From the NCBI GenBank assembly GCA_021323535.1, contig JAJONO010000001.1, positions 79,535 through 143,534 on the forward strand: a stretch of 64,000 nt of DNA. The letters are read 5' to 3'. The stretch is from Bacteroidota bacterium (GTDB lineage Bacteria; Bacteroidota; Bacteroidia; B-17B0; Aurantibacillaceae). A program made the position numbers and the translations under genes. Under the pieces are notes generated by a model. The model saw nothing but the letters and a program-made list of their open reading frames with translations. It had not been told where the DNA came from and ran no database searches. Below, piece after piece: positions 60,697 through 64,000 of the stretch (positions within the stretch are counted from its first letter, which is position 1; every line of letters begins with the position of its first letter).

Positions 60697-63153
60697 ATGA
60701 AAAAGATACTTTTCATTTTACTCGCACTTGTTACTAAAGGAATTTTCCCTCAGACATTTATTCTTTCCGGAAAAATTACCGATGGAAAGGAGCCTCTTCC
60801 TTTTGCCAACATTTACATTAAAGGAACCACGCAGGGCGTTAACAGCAACGATGAAGGAAAGTATACTCTTAAATTAGCCGCAGGTCAGCATACCATCGTT
60901 TATCAATATGTTGGTTACAGCAAGCAGGAAATTCCTGTAGATATTACTTCGAATAAAACGGTGAACGTGGATATGAAGGGCGACGCCATTTCGCTGAAAG
61001 AAGTAGAAGTGAAAGCCGGTGAAGATCCCGCCTACCCCATCATGCGCAAGGCAATAAAAAAACGGAAATATTATTCAAACCAGGTAAACGAGTACTCCTG
61101 CCAGGCTTACATCAAGAACATTCAGCGACTCACAAACATTCCGGAAAAATTCAAAAAACTCATAAAAGCTATGAGTGGCGAAACCATTGATTCTACTGAT
61201 CTTGGTGTGATTTACCTCAGCGAAAGCGAAAGCAACTATTTTTTCAAAAAGCCGAATAAGCACAAAGAAATCATGTATAGCAGCCGCGTGAGTGGATCAA
61301 GTAAAACTTTTAGTTATAATCAGCTGAGTCAGCTTAAAATGAATTTCTACGAAAACCTGATGAATCTTCGTGGTGTAAGCGATCGTCCTTTTGTTTCGCC
61401 TCTCAATGGTAACGCCTTTTTTTATTACCGTTTTATTTTGTTAGGGACTATTACTGAAGACGGTTATATCTTCAATAAAATCAAAGTGATCCCCAAACGA
61501 AAAAATGATCCTTGTTTTACCGGTATTATTTATATCCAGGAAAATGCATGGCGCTTAACCGGCGTTGAACTTAACCTGACCAAGAACCAGAAAATTAATT
61601 TCGTGGATACTTTAACATTCCGTCAGCTCTACGCTCCTGTTATTGGAGATAGCATCTGGATGCCCGTGAACTACAACATCAGTTTCAATTTTAATTTTAT
61701 GGGCATACAAGGCGCAGGTTACAATAACGCCATTGTAAAAAACTACAATCTACAGCCGGAGATCAAAGAAGGATTTTTTAATAACGAAATTCTTGTGATT
61801 GAAGATGGTGCCAATAAAAAAGATTCGGTTTACTGGAATGCCAACAGACCTGTTCCCCTCACACATGAAGAAACCATCGATTATAAGAAAAAGGACAGTA
61901 CGGAAAAAATTACAGAAACGGACAGGTATAAAGATTCCGTAGATAAAAGAGGGAACAGGTTCCGATTCAATGATATTTTCTTCGGATACAATTATTCCAA
62001 AACTAAAAACAGGTTAAGCATTGATATTCCGGGAATCATTACCAACGGCGTGCAATACAACACTGTTGAAGGTTTGAACCTGAGTTACAACTTCGGATTA
62101 ACAAAACGATATGAAGATTACAGGGCTCACCAGGTGAATGGAAAATTACGTTATGGTTTCAGTAATTATTTATGGGGCGGAGAATTGTCTTACAATTATT
62201 TTTACAATCCAAAAAAGTTTTCGAGAATAGGAATCAAAGCAAAATCCATAGCAGAACAATATAATCAACTGGACCCCATTTCACCTCTCGTGAATTCGCT
62301 TTACAGTTTATTGATGAACGAGAACTACATGAAAATATTCAAGGAAACCGGTGTTGAAGGAAGTTATTTTACTGAGATCACCAATGGTGTTTTCGCGAAT
62401 TCAATTATCCGTTACATGCAGCGCGACGGCCTTAAAAACACAAGCGACCTGCTCTTGATCGACGATCGTAAAAAACTCTTCTCAAGTAACGATCCGTTAA
62501 ACTCATTCAACCACGATTCTCTCTTTACAACCAACCAGGCTTTTACCGCGGAACTTAATTTCTCGTTTCGTTTCAGGCAGAAATATGTCACCGCGCCCAA
62601 CCAGAAAATTATTACAGGAAGTAAATATCCACGCTTAAGTGTTTCATATAAAAAAGCGTTTCCTGTTTTAGGAACAACAGCCGATTACGATCTGGCCAGT
62701 GCTATGATTTACGACGAAGTTAATTTAGGATTATTCGGACGGTTAGGTTACAGGATCAGAGGTGGAGGATTTCTGAATACAAAACAATTGTACTTCATGG
62801 ACTTCAAATATTTTTTAGGGAACCAGACTATTTTCAATACGAGTGATTATCTCAGTAGTTTCCGCCTCTTACCATATTATACGTTCAGCGCCGATCAGTG
62901 GTTTGGCGAGGCTCATGCCGAACATCACTTCAATGGATTTATCATCAATAAAATTCCTTTACTTAAAAAATTAAAAGTACAGGAAGTGGCAGGTATTCAT
63001 TTTCTTACCAGCAATCGCCTCAAAGATTATTACGAAATCAATTTCGGGCTCGAAAATCTTTTCCGTGTTATGCGAATTGATTATGTGCTTGGGTACGGCA
63101 TCAATAACCAGGTACGTTCAGGGTTTACTATTGGGATTAATACTAGGCTTTAG
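60697..63153 (+). CDS. DUF5686 outer-membrane protein with carboxypeptidase-like domain
   Basis: About 818 residues. Signal peptide (about 1-19). A CarboxypepD_reg-like domain comes first (about 22-108, ILSGKITDGKEPLPFANIYIKGTTQGV, split, ending VEVKAGEDPAYPIMR). A DUF5686 beta-barrel follows to the C-terminus, with recurring aromatic strands such as NGKLRYGFSNYLWGGELSY and the closing YGINNQVRSGFTIGINTRL. The family belongs to the outer membrane of Bacteroidota. Its cargo is unknown. I use the ATG at 60697, since the track start is the GTG one codon before. Confidence 0.88.
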   Translation: MKKILFILLALVTKGIFPQTFILSGKITDGKEPLPFANIYIKGTTQGVNSNDEGKYTLKLAAGQHTIVYQYVGYSKQEIPVDITSNKTVNVDMKGDAISLKEVEVKAGEDPAYPIMRKAIKKRKYYSNQVNEYSCQAYIKNIQRLTNIPEKFKKLIKAMSGETIDSTDLGVIYLSESESNYFFKKPNKHKEIMYSSRVSGSSKTFSYNQLSQLKMNFYENLMNLRGVSDRPFVSPLNGNAFFYYRFILLGTITEDGYIFNKIKVIPKRKNDPCFTGIIYIQENAWRLTGVELNLTKNQKINFVDTLTFRQLYAPVIGDSIWMPVNYNISFNFNFMGIQGAGYNNAIVKNYNLQPEIKEGFFNNEILVIEDGANKKDSVYWNANRPVPLTHEETIDYKKKDSTEKITETDRYKDSVDKRGNRFRFNDIFFGYNYSKTKNRLSIDIPGIITNGVQYNTVEGLNLSYNFGLTKRYEDYRAHQVNGKLRYGFSNYLWGGELSYNYFYNPKKFSRIGIKAKSIAEQYNQLDPISPLVNSLYSLLMNENYMKIFKETGVEGSYFTEITNGVFANSIIRYMQRDGLKNTSDLLLIDDRKKLFSSNDPLNSFNHDSLFTTNQAFTAELNFSFRFRQKYVTAPNQKIITGSKYPRLSVSYKKAFPVLGTTADYDLASAMIYDEVNLGLFGRLGYRIRGGGFLNTKQLYFMDFKYFLGNQTIFNTSDYLSSFRLLPYYTFSADQWFGEAHAEHHFNGFIINKIPLLKKLKVQEVAGIHFLTSNRLKDYYEINFGLENLFRVMRIDYVLGYGINNQVRSGFTIGINTRL

Positions 63154-63253
63154 TTCTCGCAAAGTTGGCTAAGTTTCGCAAAGACACGCAAAGCTGCGTG
63201 AATGAGAGTTTTCTTTGCGCGGCTTCGCGTTATTCTTTGAAACTTTGCGAGAA
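63154..63253. repeat. Intergenic inverted repeat with CGCAAAG words
   Basis: TTCTCGCAAAGTT (63154-63166) and AACTTTGCGAGAA (63241-63253) form perfect 13-bp arms enclosing further CGCAAAG/CTTTGCG and ACGCAAAGCTGCGT pieces. It lies between convergent genes and may work as a bidirectional terminator. A related CTCTGCG series is at 55090-55125. Confidence 0.6.
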
Positions 63254-63270
63254 AAAATGGAGTCAAAAAA

Positions 63271-64000
63271 CTATCTTATCACAGCAATTCTTTTCTCCAC
63301 TCGTTTCCCATCAACGGTTACAGAAATAAAATAAATTCCTTCATCAAACTCCTTTAAAGAAATTTCCGTTTTTGGTTCAGTAATGATTTCCTCTTTTATA
63401 ATTCTTCCAACAATATTCATAATTATGTACGAAGTATTCACAGGAAAATCATTAAGCTCTATTGTTACTTTTTCTTTAACAGGATTAGGATACAACCTAT
63501 ATAAATCTGTTTTTGATTTTTCATTTAATCCTGTTGAAGCATCTTTCACACAACGACAGGCAAATCCATTATATTTCTGAACATTTAATCGCTCAATGGT
63601 ATCTTTCTCGGCCCATAAAGTATAATGGTAAGCATTCATAGCGTTTGTCTGCGTGGATGTCCAGAAAATAGAGCGCAAAGTTAATCCGTAAAATATTCCG
63701 AACGCATCCCTGTCGCCCGCCGCTTTAGCAGAGAAACCCGACGTGTTTGTTCCTGCACCTCCGCCGAAGCCTTCTCCCAATGCTTTGAGTTTATTCCCTC
63801 CCGCTCCGGGAATAACTGTTCCTCCCGCTGCCACGATCATAGCCTGAAACTCAGCATCAGTTGGCACATGCCAGCCGCCTGGACATAAACCTTGTCCTCC
63901 CGCTGTGGAATTGTATTGCATCAATTCATCCCATTCGTACAATGCGCCATAAGCAGGAAGTTTAGAAGGATCGCCATTGGGCGCGTACTTTTCAGCAATG
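63271..64000 (-). CDS. FISUMP-domain T9SS protein (N-terminus outside window)
   Basis: The track starts at a TTG (63942), but the frame is open to 64000 and continues beyond the edge (upstream residues read NGDPSKLPAYGALYEWDE). The FISUMP (Fibrobacter major paralogous) domain contains GLCPGGWHVPTDAEFQAM, GFSAKAAGDRDAFG and WTSTQTNAMNAYHYTLW. A type IX sorting domain follows (LYRLYPNPVKEKVTIEL, GIYFISVTVDGKRVEKRIAV). Extracellular. The missing N-terminal part includes the signal peptide. Confidence 0.87.
   Translation of the reverse strand, partial: IAEKYAPNGDPSKLPAYGALYEWDELMQYNSTAGGQGLCPGGWHVPTDAEFQAMIVAAGGTVIPGAGGNKLKALGEGFGGGAGTNTSGFSAKAAGDRDAFGIFYGLTLRSIFWTSTQTNAMNAYHYTLWAEKDTIERLNVQKYNGFACRCVKDASTGLNEKSKTDLYRLYPNPVKEKVTIELNDFPVNTSYIIMNIVGRIIKEEIITEPKTEISLKEFDEGIYFISVTVDGKRVEKRIAVIR

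Noticed and set aside
1-64000. CRISPR array, prophage, IS element or tRNA genes
   Set aside because: No regular short repeats with unique spacers, no transposase or integrase, and no cloverleaf other than the tRNA-like part of tmRNA were seen.

Overview
The window looks like a chromosomal stretch of a free-living Bacteroidota (Bacteroidetes). The evidence is: several secreted proteins with type IX secretion (Por) C-terminal sorting domains; promoters of the TAnnTTTG type with mostly no Shine-Dalgarno; Bacteroidota-specific families (DUF1599 next to folP, DUF4159, DUF5686, BT_3928-type DoxX protein); many TPR/SpoIIE phosphatases; and a tmRNA whose tag reads GEDNSYAMAA. No phage, IS element, CRISPR array, rRNA or tRNA gene was seen.

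Layout. 1-3 kb: the 5' part of a ClC chloride channel gene, then small secreted proteins. 3-12.3 kb: a dense signalling block. It holds a FIST sensor with a five-PAS histidine kinase, a receiver protein plus REC-PAS-PAS-kinase pair, a helical repeat protein, and a divergent LuxR-type response regulator. 12.4-23.5 kb: a cyanophycin (multi-L-arginyl-poly-L-aspartate) metabolism locus with two cyanophycin synthetases, two cyanophycinases, two isoaspartyl peptidases and an MscS channel, preceded by a DUF892 ferritin-like gene. Together these can store nitrogen as cyanophycin, cut it to beta-Asp-Arg dipeptides and split those to Asp and Arg. 23.5-34.8 kb: membrane and secreted proteins of low complexity, a frameshifted DUF6766 gene, a TPR-SpoIIE phosphatase, and two tiny sister lipoproteins. 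34.9-48 kb: a LytS/LytR-type two-component pair, lipoproteins, a second TPR-SpoIIE phosphatase and large T9SS-secreted repeat proteins. 48.2-48.9 kb: ssrA (tmRNA). 49-64 kb: a Kazal inhibitor facing an S41 protease, a saccharopine/alanine dehydrogenase-like enzyme, two more TPR-SpoIIE phosphatases, DUF1599, folP, DUF4159, a DUF5686 outer-membrane protein and a partial FISUMP/T9SS protein.

Two observations stand out. (1) Five minus-strand genes or operons share a CTTACA box placed exactly 55 bp (start to start) upstream of a TAnnTTTG-like -7 element. This suggests an undescribed activator-dependent regulon that includes the FIST/PAS-kinase operon and a TPR/HisKA protein. (2) The first cyanophycin synthetase has lost the HxxEH metal motif of the N-terminal domain that the second one keeps. 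This predicts a division of labour between a primer-making and a primer-dependent enzyme.

Limits: everything was read by eye. Domain borders are approximate and no searches were run.
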